Numbered from the stretch's first letter, positions 34,834 through 42,490 are shown. The stretch: DNA of 55,076 bases from DUPH01 sp035449085 (GCA_035449085.1 DAOTKE010000003.1:1-55076), one strand, 5' to 3'. Translations and numbers: made by a program. The notes: generated by a model not told the origin, from the letters alone.

Positions 34834-34881
34834 TACAGTCTCACAACCTTACAGCCTCACAGCCTTACAGCCTTCTCACAA
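34834..34881. repeat. three 16-bp tandem units
   Basis: TACAGTCTCACAACCT, TACAGCCTCACAGCCT and a degenerate third unit TACAGCCTTCTCACAA fill the gap before the GlcD-like gene. The last unit reaches into that gene's ribosome site (CACAAGGA). Confidence 0.75.
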
Positions 34882-34890
34882 GGAACGACC

Positions 34891-36333
34891 ATGACACCAA
34901 AAAACTACCTCTACGAGATGATTCGTAGCGAGCTGACCTGGGCGGTCGGCGACGAGTATGTTCAAACCAATGATGCCGATAAACTCGGCCATTCCATCGA
35001 CTACTACTGGGTGCCGGAGTGCTGGCATGACCGTGGCGAGAAACCCACTCCACCAGATTTCGTCGTGCACCCGGGATCCACGCAAGAGGTCGCCGAGATC
35101 CTCAAAATCGCCAATACCCACAAGATCCCCGTCATCCCCTGGGGCGGCGGCTCTGGCTCACAGGGCGGCGCGTTGCCGATCTACGGCGGCATCGTGCTGG
35201 ACATGAAACGCATGAACAAGGTGCTGGAAATCGATCCCGTCTCGATGACCGCCACAGCGGAAGTCGGCATCAACACGCAGCATCTGGAGTGGGAAGTCGA
35301 GAAAGCCGGATACAGCACCATGCACTTCCCGGCCTCGATCGCCTGCGCCACCCTCGGCGGCTTCATTGCCCACCGCGGCACCGGCGTGCTCAGCACGAAG
35401 TATGGCAAGATCGAGGACATGATCATGTCCCTCGAGGTGGTCACGCCGACCGGCGAGATCATCAACACCCTGCCGGTGCCGCGCCACGCTTCCGGACCGG
35501 CCCTCACCGAACTTTATCTCGGCAGCGAAGGCACGCTGGGCGTCGTGACCAAGGCGACCATGAAGATCCATCCGATCCCGGCTTCACGCAAGTTCCACGC
35601 CTTCCTCTTTGAGACCATGCACGACGCCATGACGGCTGGCGCAAAAATCATGACCAGCCGTCTGCGTCCCTGCGTCATCCGCCTCTACGACGAGACCGAA
35701 ACGGCCAAGCTTGTCAAACGGGTACTGGGGATCGACCGCAAGGGCGCGTATCTGGTGTTCGGTTTTGACGGCCCGGAAAAGATCGTGGATCTCGAGCTGG
35801 AAGAGGCCTGCAACATCTGCGCGCAGACGGCCAAAGAAGATCTGGGAACGGAAGCCGGACAGACCTGGTGGGATCACCGCTACAAGTTCTTCTATCCGCC
35901 CTACATGTTCCACATGCCGCAGGCCTTCGGCACGCTCGACACGGTCGCCACCTTCTCCAACATTGAGAAGGTCTACTGGGCCATGAAAAATGTCGTGCAG
36001 GAAAGCTTCCCGCAGGCGACCTTCATCGGCCACTTCTCGCACTGGTACGACTGGGGCTGCATGCTCTACGCGCGCTTCATTATCGACGAACCGCCTAAAG
36101 ATCCAAACGAAGCGGTGGTGCTCTACAACCGCATCTGGGACATGGCGATCCGCGCGGCGATCCGCGAGGGCGGCGTGATCAATGAGCACCACGGCGTGGG
36201 CCTCAAGCTCGGCCGTATCATGCGCGACCTGTATGGGCCGGCTTTCAACGTGCTGGAGTCGATCAAGAAGACGCTGGATCCCAACAACATCATGAACCCC
36301 GGCAAAATGGGCTTCCCCGGAAAAGGAGTTTAA
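34891..36333 (+). CDS. FAD-linked oxidase (GlcD/alkyl-DHAP-synthase-like, VAO fold)
   Basis: 480-residue cytoplasmic flavoprotein of the vanillyl-alcohol-oxidase/PCMH fold that oxidises hydroxy-acids or related substrates. FAD-binding shows PVIPWGGGSGSQGGALPIYG, VLDMKRMNKV and ELYLGSEGTLGVVTKATMKI. The C-terminal half has VINEHHGVGLKLGRIM (His-His active site) and LDPNNIMNPGKMG, the closing motif of GlcD-type oxidases. AAGGA precedes the ATG. It is three bases from the Fe-S gene, so the two likely form a GlcD/GlcF-like complex passing electrons to the respiratory chain. Glycolate, lactate or a sugar acid are possible substrates. Confidence 0.88.
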   Translation: MTPKNYLYEMIRSELTWAVGDEYVQTNDADKLGHSIDYYWVPECWHDRGEKPTPPDFVVHPGSTQEVAEILKIANTHKIPVIPWGGGSGSQGGALPIYGGIVLDMKRMNKVLEIDPVSMTATAEVGINTQHLEWEVEKAGYSTMHFPASIACATLGGFIAHRGTGVLSTKYGKIEDMIMSLEVVTPTGEIINTLPVPRHASGPALTELYLGSEGTLGVVTKATMKIHPIPASRKFHAFLFETMHDAMTAGAKIMTSRLRPCVIRLYDETETAKLVKRVLGIDRKGAYLVFGFDGPEKIVDLELEEACNICAQTAKEDLGTEAGQTWWDHRYKFFYPPYMFHMPQAFGTLDTVATFSNIEKVYWAMKNVVQESFPQATFIGHFSHWYDWGCMLYARFIIDEPPKDPNEAVVLYNRIWDMAIRAAIREGGVINEHHGVGLKLGRIMRDLYGPAFNVLESIKKTLDPNNIMNPGKMGFPGKGV

Positions 36334-36336
36334 ACC

Positions 36337-37308
36337 ATGCATATCGAAAAGAAACTGGACGTCATCAACGCCTGCCGCTTCTGCTTCATGTGCAGGCATC
36401 TTGACCCGGTGGGCATCGTCACCTGCCGCGAGGCGGACACCCCGCGCGGCCGAGCGCTGATCTGCGACCGTATTCGGATGGACGCGACGAATCTGTCCAA
36501 CGCCGATTTCATCGACACGCTCTATCGCAGCGCCCTGAGCGCCGCGAACCGTTTCCATTGCGTGAGCAGCTACGACGAAACGGGGCTGGTCCTTGAGGCG
36601 CGCAAAGACATCGTGGAAGCGGGCTACGCGCCCGCCGCAGTGACCGCCTTAGCCAAAACGCTGGAAAAGGCCACCTTCAGTGTCAAAGGGAAAGGGCGCG
36701 CGCTCTATTTCGGCACAAAACCCGAACTGTACAAAGGCTGCGCGACACTCGTCGGCGGTGATCCGGGCAAGGCGTTGGCCGTGCTGGGATTCGAGGCCGC
36801 CTCGAAAAGGGTATTCGCCCGCTTCAAGAAAGCGGTCACGGCCAGCGGCTGCAAAACCCTGGTCGTGGCCGAGCCCTCGTCGTACGAGTTTCTGCGCGAC
36901 AAGCTGACCGGCATCAAGGTGATTCACTGCGCCGATGCGCTCATAACGCAAGGTGTGAAGAAGGCGGGCGCACGCAAGGCGGTTTATCTGGAGAGCGATT
37001 TCCTCAAAAACTACTGCGGAAATCCCTCTGCGCCGCGCGATCTGCTCAAGCAGGCCGGCTATACGCTTCTCGCATTCGGCACCAACACCGAAGAGTCCTT
37101 CGCCGCTGGCGAAGGCGCCGTGGTCTACGACACGCTCTACCCCGCGCTGGCCGAGCGTATGTGTCAGCGTGTCTACGCCTTGGCCGAAGGACTCGAAAAG
37201 GTACGTTTCATCACGGCGTCCCTGTATGTGAGAGACACTTTGAAAAAATACAATCCGGCCTTCGATGTCATCACACTCGAAGAGGCGGTATCCCTGTCGC
37301 AGGCTTAA
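36337..37308 (+). CDS. short Fe-S electron-transfer subunit (GlcF-like)
   Basis: 323 residues. A single N-terminal Fe-S motif is visible: CRFCFMCRHLDPVGIVTCRE followed by GRALICD (C-x2-C-x2-C, then further Cys). The rest (about 100-320) is alpha/beta without the paired CCG (heterodisulfide-reductase) domains or second CxxCxxCxxxCP motif of full GlcF, so it is a reduced or distinct form. I recognise no closer family. Placement three bases after the flavoprotein gene argues that it takes electrons from it. It is followed by a 64-bp gap. Confidence 0.7.
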   Translation: MHIEKKLDVINACRFCFMCRHLDPVGIVTCREADTPRGRALICDRIRMDATNLSNADFIDTLYRSALSAANRFHCVSSYDETGLVLEARKDIVEAGYAPAAVTALAKTLEKATFSVKGKGRALYFGTKPELYKGCATLVGGDPGKALAVLGFEAASKRVFARFKKAVTASGCKTLVVAEPSSYEFLRDKLTGIKVIHCADALITQGVKKAGARKAVYLESDFLKNYCGNPSAPRDLLKQAGYTLLAFGTNTEESFAAGEGAVVYDTLYPALAERMCQRVYALAEGLEKVRFITASLYVRDTLKKYNPAFDVITLEEAVSLSQA

Positions 37309-37372
37309 CCGTACCTGCCGGAACTACGGCCATGATGATCATTTGGAACCCCAATAGGAAAGCACACCAATC

Positions 37373-38722
37373 ATGAAAGCATTCAAAGTCGGATTCATCG
37401 CATTGAGCAAGGCCAGTTGGGCAACGCCCGAAATCGACAACCTGCGCAAGACCGCGCTGGCCAGCCTCAAGACACTCCCCTATGAGGTCGTGGACGGCAA
37501 CGCCCTGACCACCACGGCTGCCGAGGCCTCTGACCTCTGCACAGAACTGCGCAAACAGGATGTCAGCGCAGTCGTCGTGTTCATGGCCACCTTCCCCGTC
37601 GGCGCGATCATTCCGGTCATCGCCAAAGAGCTGCCGGTGCCGGTGATCCTGGTCTCCACGCCCGAGAAACCGCAGGCAGGCGGCATGTGGGCGCAGAACT
37701 CATTCTGCGGCTCGAATATGGCCGTGCACACCCTCCGTAAGCTCGGCCGCAAGAACACTTTTGTGTTCGGACCTGCCGACCAGACCGGCGAGCTGGTGAA
37801 AAAACCGCTGGGCCTGATCAAATGCATGTCGGATCTCGCGGCCGCCAAGATCGGATTGGTCGGCGGGCGCGTCCCCGGCTTCTACACCTCGAACTGCGAC
37901 GAGATGCGTCTGCGCGCCAAGATCGGCAGCGAGGTTGAGATCATCGACCTCCTTGAGCTGGTCGAGGTCGCCAGGAACCTTTCGCCTGAAGAGACCGCGC
38001 GCGGCGTCGAGGCGGTACGCAAAACCGCGGCCGTCTGCTGCGCCAAGGTCGAGAAGGAGATCGAGTCCGGAGGCCGCATGTACGAGGCCTTCCGCAAGAC
38101 GGCGGCCAAGTACAACCTCACCACTTTCGCGGTACGTTGCTGGCCGGAGTGGTCGGACATTTTCGGTATCGCCCCCTGCGCCGTGCTGGGCATGCTCAAC
38201 AATGACCGCGTGGTCAGCAGTTGCGAAGGCGATGTGCTGGGTGCGGTCCTGATGCAGATGGAGACCTCGCTGAGCGGTGGCATTCCCTTCTTCGCGGATC
38301 TCATCTCATTCGATTACGACCAGAACACGGCCGTGCTCTGGCATTGCGGCGCGGCGCCTTCCGCCATCTGCCGCAAGTTTGAGGAGACCACCCTCAACCA
38401 GCATTTCCGCGTGGACGGCGGCAACAAGAAGGGACTCACGAACGAGTTCTCGATGAAGGCCGGCCCGATCACTCTGGCGCAGCTCGATGAGGACGGCGAC
38501 GGCTACCGCATGCTGATCGCCAAAGGCAACGCGCTCGACACCGAACCCTTCATCCGCGGCAACCCGCTGAACGTCCGGTTCGACTGCTCGGTCGAGCGGC
38601 TGATCAACGTGATCATGACCGAGGGCTTCAAGCACCACTACTCGATCATCCACGCCGACATCGAAACCGAGCTGATCGAACTCTGCCGCTGGCTGGGCAT
38701 CACCCCCGTGCTCGTGAAGTAA
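37373..38722 (+). CDS. L-fucose/arabinose-isomerase-like protein
   Basis: 449 residues resembling the shorter L-fucose-isomerase-like family. The N-terminal alpha/beta part has KVGFIALSKASWATPEIDNL and VVVFMATFPVGAIIPVIAKE. The middle shows LVGGRVPGFYTSNCDEMRLR and YNLTTFAVRCWPEWSDIFGI, then PCAVLGMLNNDRVVSSCEGD, where Glu/Asp of the metal site are expected. The C-terminal beta-barrel is RIDG-poor but has HCGAAPSAICR. Such proteins isomerise aldoses and ketoses using Mn2+; some relatives have other roles. With the FGGY kinase in the same operon an isomerase-kinase pair is plausible. Confidence 0.82.
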   Translation: MKAFKVGFIALSKASWATPEIDNLRKTALASLKTLPYEVVDGNALTTTAAEASDLCTELRKQDVSAVVVFMATFPVGAIIPVIAKELPVPVILVSTPEKPQAGGMWAQNSFCGSNMAVHTLRKLGRKNTFVFGPADQTGELVKKPLGLIKCMSDLAAAKIGLVGGRVPGFYTSNCDEMRLRAKIGSEVEIIDLLELVEVARNLSPEETARGVEAVRKTAAVCCAKVEKEIESGGRMYEAFRKTAAKYNLTTFAVRCWPEWSDIFGIAPCAVLGMLNNDRVVSSCEGDVLGAVLMQMETSLSGGIPFFADLISFDYDQNTAVLWHCGAAPSAICRKFEETTLNQHFRVDGGNKKGLTNEFSMKAGPITLAQLDEDGDGYRMLIAKGNALDTEPFIRGNPLNVRFDCSVERLINVIMTEGFKHHYSIIHADIETELIELCRWLGITPVLVK

Positions 38723-38758
38723 GGAAACCCATGCCTCTTGTCACGTTTAACAGTTGTT

Positions 38759-38841
38759 TCTCACACAAAGGCACAAAGGACACGAAGAGGAATTGTACGT
38801 CGTGAAAAGGCCCCTTGTGGCCTTCGAGCCTTTGTGTGAGA
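38759..38841. repeat. inverted repeat, CACAAAGG type, upstream of thuA
   Basis: Perfect 14-bp arms TCTCACACAAAGGC (38759-38772) and GCCTTTGTGTGAGA (38828-38841) with further imperfect pairing inside. A related element lies just after thuA. It matches the style of scattered palindromes seen in many environmental bacterial genomes. Confidence 0.8.
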
Positions 38842-38890
38842 TTGAATTGGGTTGCGGGCTGCGCCCGCGTTGCAAAACAAGGAGACCGTC

Positions 38891-39670
38891 ATGAGCCACA
38901 CCCCATTCCCCATCCGTGTCACCATCTGGAACGAGTATATCCACGAGCGGCAAGAGCCGTCCGTCGCCGAGCTCTATCCCGACGGCCTTCACGGCGCTCT
39001 GGCCAAAAGTCTGGCGGCGCCGGATCTCGTGATCCGCACCGCCACACTGGACGAGCTTGAGCACGGACTCACGCAGGATGTGCTGGACGCCACGGACGTG
39101 CTGCTGTGGCGGGGACATGCCGCGCACGACAAAGTTGATGACGCGGTCGTCGCGCGTGTGCGTCAGCGGGTGTGGGACGGCATAGGGCTGCTGGTGATGC
39201 ACTCCGGGCACATGTCCAAGATTTTCCGCGAGCTGAACGGCACGAGCGGCAAACTGCACTGGCGCGAGGTCGGCGAACTGGAACGTGTCTGGTGTGTGGA
39301 TCCTGCGCATCCGATCGCCGCCGGCGTGCCCGAGCACTTCGATATCCCGTACGAGGAGATGTACGGCGAGCCCTTCATGATCGCGGGTGACGCGCACGTG
39401 ATCTTCATGTCGTGGTTCGAAGGCGGCGAAGTGTTCCGCAGCGGCTTCACGCTGCAACGCGGTTTCGGCCGGATGTTCTACTTCCGGCCCGGCCACGAAG
39501 CCTTCCCCACCTTCCGTCACCCGGAAGTCCTGAAGGTTCTGGCTAACGGCATCCGCTGGCTGCGCCCCACGGTCGACATGCCCTTCCCCAAGACACACCG
39601 CCCCGACCCGCTCTCGCCGATCGCGCCCAAGGATTTCAAGGTGCACAACGTCGGCATCGTGAATCCGTGA
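38891..39670 (+). CDS. thuA: ThuA-like protein (trehalose-utilisation family)
   Basis: 259 residues from ATG 38891, preceded by AGGAGA. ThuA proteins (PF06283) have a class-I glutamine-amidotransferase-like fold and act with the Gfo/Idh enzyme ThuB in rhizobial trehalose and sucrose use through 3-keto-sugars. Features here are VTIWNEYIHERQEPSVAELY, LLWRGHAAHDKVDD, GIGLLVMHSGHMSKIFREL, VIFMSWFEGGEVFRSG and GFGRMFYFRPGHEAFPTF. There is no signal peptide. It lies at the end of the oxidoreductase cluster, framed by two inverted repeats. Its last 690 bases recur almost unchanged at 41525-42217. Confidence 0.88.
   Translation: MSHTPFPIRVTIWNEYIHERQEPSVAELYPDGLHGALAKSLAAPDLVIRTATLDELEHGLTQDVLDATDVLLWRGHAAHDKVDDAVVARVRQRVWDGIGLLVMHSGHMSKIFRELNGTSGKLHWREVGELERVWCVDPAHPIAAGVPEHFDIPYEEMYGEPFMIAGDAHVIFMSWFEGGEVFRSGFTLQRGFGRMFYFRPGHEAFPTFRHPEVLKVLANGIRWLRPTVDMPFPKTHRPDPLSPIAPKDFKVHNVGIVNP
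38978..39670 (+). repeat. direct repeat copy 1 (693 bp, inside thuA)
   Basis: This stretch recurs at 41525-42217 at an offset of 2547 bp. By eye I see two differences, both C to T near the left edge (CCTTCACGGCGCTCTGG versus TCTTCACGGCGCTTTGG); the rest looks identical. Identity begins at CCCGACGG and stops at the thuA stop codon. Confidence 0.9.
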
Positions 39671-39677
39671 TGGGACG

Positions 39678-39744
39678 TCTCACACGAAGGCACAAAGGTT
39701 ATTCATAAAAAACACTCTCTTCGTGTCCTTGGTGGCTTTGTGTG
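39678..39744. repeat. inverted repeat, CACAAAGG type, downstream of thuA
   Basis: TCTCACACGAAGGCACAAAG (from 39678) pairs imperfectly with CCTTGGTGGCTTTGTGTG ending at 39744, with an A-rich centre. It is a second, degenerate copy of the element at 38759-38841, so thuA is bracketed by two. Confidence 0.65.
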
Positions 39745-39788
39745 CCCGTCGGCCAGTGGCCAGTGCAACACTGGCCATCGGCCGACGG
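39744..39788. repeat. long GC-rich hairpin
   Basis: CCCGTCGGCCAGTGGCCAGTG (39744-39764) and its near-complement (39768-39788) form a 21-bp stem with two mismatches and a three-base loop. It adjoins the CACAAAGG repeat. There is no clean T-run after it, so it is not a standard terminator, though it could block or stabilise the cluster transcript. Confidence 0.65.
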
Positions 39789-40135
39789 GGAATCCGATTT
39801 TCTTGTATCTGTCGGGTAATTCAAGAATCCCATACCTTTCAACCCGGAACTGCGGCGCATTATCGGGCTCTTAAACACGAAGCCCCAGTAACCTCGGGCC
39901 GGGCTGGCAGCCTAAATTTACTACCCGCCCAACTCGATCACCCTCTGCGCCGCTGTTCGAGCGACACCGGCTCGCCCGGTAGCGGCGCAGATAACCGCGC
40001 ACAACCATCCGCCCCGATCCCCGCGCCCGCGCAAAGAATGCAGGAAAGCTGGAGAGCTTCCCCCTCTCGGCGCTTTTTTGACACTGGATGCCGATCTTGC
40101 AAACCGCCGCACCGACGCAAGTCACCAGATGACCT
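39789..40135. other. non-coding stretch without recognisable gene
   Basis: About 350 bases after the hairpin. Open frames exist on both strands only because of base composition; their translations are Arg/Ser/Pro-rich and match nothing I know. The stretch separates the thuA repeats from the remnant patchwork that follows. Confidence 0.5.
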
Positions 40136-40219
40136 TTCACGATCATCGCGCTGATGCTGATCACCTTCGTGCCGTGGTTCTCGACAGCCGTGCCCAAGGC
40201 CTGCGGACTGCTGAAGTAA
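40136..40219 (+). pseudogene. possible TRAP-transporter DctM C-terminal scrap
   Basis: The plus strand encodes FTIIALMLITFVPWFSTAVP then KACGLLK and a stop. This resembles the last helix and end of TRAP large permeases (pattern ALxLITxxPxLSTxLP). A TGA lies directly upstream in frame, so only the tail remains. It abuts the next remnant, which is on the other strand. Confidence 0.4.
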
Positions 40220-40220
40220 G

Positions 40221-40322
40221 CCAATGAAAACCGATCAAATGCGCAAACCGACAAGTGAGCGCCACAAATCGAATCGCCTCCTGATAAACGTCCAGCCTCT
40301 CGTGATCGAAGTGCGCTTTCAT
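40221..40322 (-). pseudogene. four-helix-bundle (IVS-type) protein, N-terminal remnant
   Basis: From ATG 40322 the minus strand reads MKAHFDHERLDVYQEAIRFV then ALTCRFAHLIGFHW. HERLDVYQ-x-A-x-x-FVA is the characteristic start of the small four-helix-bundle proteins related to those encoded in 23S rRNA intervening sequences. Full members have about 120 residues. Here similarity stops after about 34 and the frame ends shortly after inside the DctM scrap, so the gene is truncated. Confidence 0.6.
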
Positions 40323-40452
40323 GGATGCAGTCTACTCTGGCGAAAGCCTTCCACTCAAGCGCAAGATGAGGGCAAAGCAAGATGGGGATTACGATTAGGG
40401 GACATCGGCACCAACAGAACTGCCCTGCGCCATGAGCCAGCTTTTCACAGGG

Positions 40453-40481
40453 TTGAACCCTTGCGGGGTACGGCGTATACT
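40453..40481 (+). promoter_or_regulatory. sigma70-type promoter for the zeta-like kinase
   Basis: TTGAAC (40453-40458), 17 bp, TATACT (40476-40481): a near-consensus promoter. Transcription would start near 40488, giving a very short leader before the ATG at 40510 and effectively no leader for the ATG at 40489. Confidence 0.65.
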
Positions 40482-40509
40482 CTTGCTCATGAGGTGCCGA
40501 ACGGACAAA

Positions 40510-41205
40510 ATGGCGGCGGAGTCTGCTAACGATGAGGCGTTATTGCGCGAATGGCTGGAGGCCGTGCGCGGCGATATTGAATTGGCGCTGCCGAACGATG
40601 CCGTACGGGAACGTTCGTCGGGAAGTTATGCGGAATCGGCGCCGGTCTGTCACGTCGTTGCGGGAGCGAACGGTTGCGGCAAGACGACGTTCGCGCTGCA
40701 CTTTCTTCCCAGATATGCGGCCTGCTTAGAGTTCGTCAATCCGGACCTGATCGCGGGCGGGCTGTCGCCGTTTGATCCCGCACGGAGCGCGGTCAAAGCC
40801 GGACGCCTTGTACTGGAACGCGTGCGAGAGTTGTCTGACGCGCGCCGCGACTTCGGTTTCGAGACAACCCTTTCCGGACGCGGATACCTGACTTGGTTGG
40901 GCGGGCTGAAAAACAAAGGCTACCGCATCCATCTGTATTACGTGTGGGTGCCGGACGTCAGCATCCTAACGGCCCGCATCCATCAGCGCGTGACGGCGGG
41001 CGGACATTTCGTTCCGGATGCGGATGTGATCCGGCGGCGAGAACGGTCCATCCGCATGGTGAAAGAGTACGCAACGTTGGCGGACAAATTGCGCGTTTTC
41101 GACAATTCGGGGTCAGCGCCTATTCTGGTCTATGAAAAGAACGGGGATGCAGTGATATACGACGCGAATCGGTTTGAACAGCTCAATCGGGAGGTCGGGT
41201 TATGA
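40510..41205 (+). CDS. zeta-toxin-like P-loop kinase
   Basis: 231 residues from ATG 40510 (ATG 40489 adds seven). Walker A GANGCGKTT lies at about 52-60, followed by FVNPDLIAGGLSPFDP, where zeta toxins place the Asp that binds the UDP-sugar. Then come FGFETTLSGRGYLTWLGGLK, YRIHLYYVWVP and Arg-rich RRRERSIRMVKEYA (lid). Zeta toxins phosphorylate UDP-N-acetyl-sugars and block wall synthesis, but chromosomal relatives may have other roles. It has its own promoter and is translationally coupled (ATGA) to a small gene downstream. It lies between the two thuA repeat copies, consistent with a mobile or recently arrived module. Confidence 0.82.
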   Translation: MAAESANDEALLREWLEAVRGDIELALPNDAVRERSSGSYAESAPVCHVVAGANGCGKTTFALHFLPRYAACLEFVNPDLIAGGLSPFDPARSAVKAGRLVLERVRELSDARRDFGFETTLSGRGYLTWLGGLKNKGYRIHLYYVWVPDVSILTARIHQRVTAGGHFVPDADVIRRRERSIRMVKEYATLADKLRVFDNSGSAPILVYEKNGDAVIYDANRFEQLNREVGL

Positions 41206-41411
41206 CGCCGGAACTGTCGGAAGAGACCAAGCTGGTCGTCCAGGCGATGGAAGAGGCGACGTGGAAAGCTATTGAGGGCTACCGCCAGACCGGTTTGCCC
41301 GTGCCGGTCTGGCAAGACGGCAAAGTCGTGTATCTGTCAGTTGACGAAGCGCTCGCAGCCCGGCCTGACTATCACCGCCGCATGGCGGAGAAAAAGATGC
41401 CCACGAGTTGA
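41202..41411 (+). CDS. small partner of the zeta-like kinase (possible antitoxin)
   Basis: 69 residues, overlapping the kinase stop as ATGA. The sequence is MTPELSEETKLVVQAMEEAT, then a central GLPVPVWQDGKVVYLSVDEA. A short G-x-P-x-x-VW-x-DGKVV motif is common in small proteins encoded next to zeta-like kinases. The N-terminal half is likely helical. Canonical epsilon antitoxins are encoded upstream of zeta and are all-helical, so this is a different partner and may be an antitoxin or an accessory protein. Function is inferred from position only. Confidence 0.7.
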   Translation: MTPELSEETKLVVQAMEEATWKAIEGYRQTGLPVPVWQDGKVVYLSVDEALAARPDYHRRMAEKKMPTS

Positions 41412-41524
41412 CGCATGTGTTGCGTTTGCGTCACAATGGGCGCATGAAAACAGCAGCCATACGTGCGGATCGGACCATGGGATAAGAGGCAGGCGGAAGA
41501 TGTGCTTCATAGTCTCGGAATCAG

Positions 41525-42217
41525 CCCGACGGTCTTCACGGCGCTTTGGCCAAAAGTCTGGCGGCGCCGGATCTCGTGATCCGCACCGCCACACTGGACG
41601 AGCTTGAGCACGGACTCACGCAGGATGTGCTGGACGCCACGGACGTGCTGCTGTGGCGGGGACATGCCGCGCACGACAAAGTTGATGACGCGGTCGTCGC
41701 GCGTGTGCGTCAGCGGGTGTGGGACGGCATAGGGCTGCTGGTGATGCACTCCGGGCACATGTCCAAGATTTTCCGCGAGCTGAACGGCACGAGCGGCAAA
41801 CTGCACTGGCGCGAGGTCGGCGAACTGGAACGTGTCTGGTGTGTGGATCCTGCGCATCCGATCGCCGCCGGCGTGCCCGAGCACTTCGATATCCCGTACG
41901 AGGAGATGTACGGCGAGCCCTTCATGATCGCGGGTGACGCGCACGTGATCTTCATGTCGTGGTTCGAAGGCGGCGAAGTGTTCCGCAGCGGCTTCACGCT
42001 GCAACGCGGTTTCGGCCGGATGTTCTACTTCCGGCCCGGCCACGAAGCCTTCCCCACCTTCCGTCACCCGGAAGTCCTGAAGGTTCTGGCTAACGGCATC
42101 CGCTGGCTGCGCCCCACGGTCGACATGCCCTTCCCCAAGACACACCGCCCCGACCCGCTCTCGCCGATCGCGCCCAAGGATTTCAAGGTGCACAACGTCG
42201 GCATCGTGAATCCGTGA
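41525..42217 (+). pseudogene. truncated second copy of thuA (direct repeat copy 2)
   Basis: Repeats 38978-39670. The encoded protein from AKSLAAPDLVIRTATLDELE to KVHNVGIVNP is identical to ThuA, but the first ~29 codons are replaced by unrelated sequence. The frame opens after a TAG at 41510-41512 and the only start is TTG 41546 without a good ribosome site, so the first beta-strand of the fold (VTIWNEY) is lost. Most likely not functional. Between the small gene and this copy (41412-41524) I see no gene. Confidence 0.85.
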
Positions 42218-42490
42218 CGGCACCCAAACCGTTCAAGACAAAATGGATCTGGGAGGAGTGACAAGCTACGCGGCCGGCGTGCCGCGCGTTGTTCCTCCGC
42301 GTCGGTAGGGGCGCGAGTCAGGCGCGTGTTTGATGCCAAGCACAGCCGTGGCACAGACGTCACGCACAAGAAAATCAAAGGGCTGTAAAGAGTCAGGGCA
42401 AGCTGTCCGCGCCCGGATCTCTGGTCAAAGCATGCGCTCAATTCGCATTACCCTGTCGCTAACCGATTACGTAGCCATCCCGTTGCGTCA
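42218..42490. other. non-coding gap before the B12 operon
   Basis: No gene is recognised. The first 40 bases read APKPFKTKWIWEE then a stop, possibly the tail of a lost gene. A GC-rich palindrome CGCGGC...GCCGCG lies near 42268-42285. The btu promoter begins at its right end. Confidence 0.45.

Noticed and set aside
28791..34881. CRISPR array
   Set aside because: The short tandem units at 28791 and 34834 have no spacers of CRISPR size and no cas genes are present.
37373..38722. Sulfoquinovose isomerase (SqvD-like) and a sulfo-sugar pathway
   Set aside because: The FucI-like protein could fit, but no transketolase/transaldolase, sulfolactaldehyde enzyme or sulfonate exporter is present.
39744..39788. 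Rho-independent terminator after thuA
   Set aside because: The stem is long and strong but no T-run follows; kept as a hairpin repeat instead.
40510..42217. Complete composite transposon bounded by thuA repeats
   Set aside because: The direct repeats are gene copies, not IS elements, and no transposase or integrase lies between them.
41546..42217. Functional short ThuA paralogue
   Set aside because: The first strand of the fold is missing, the only start is TTG without a ribosome site, and a stop lies just upstream; treated as a pseudogene.
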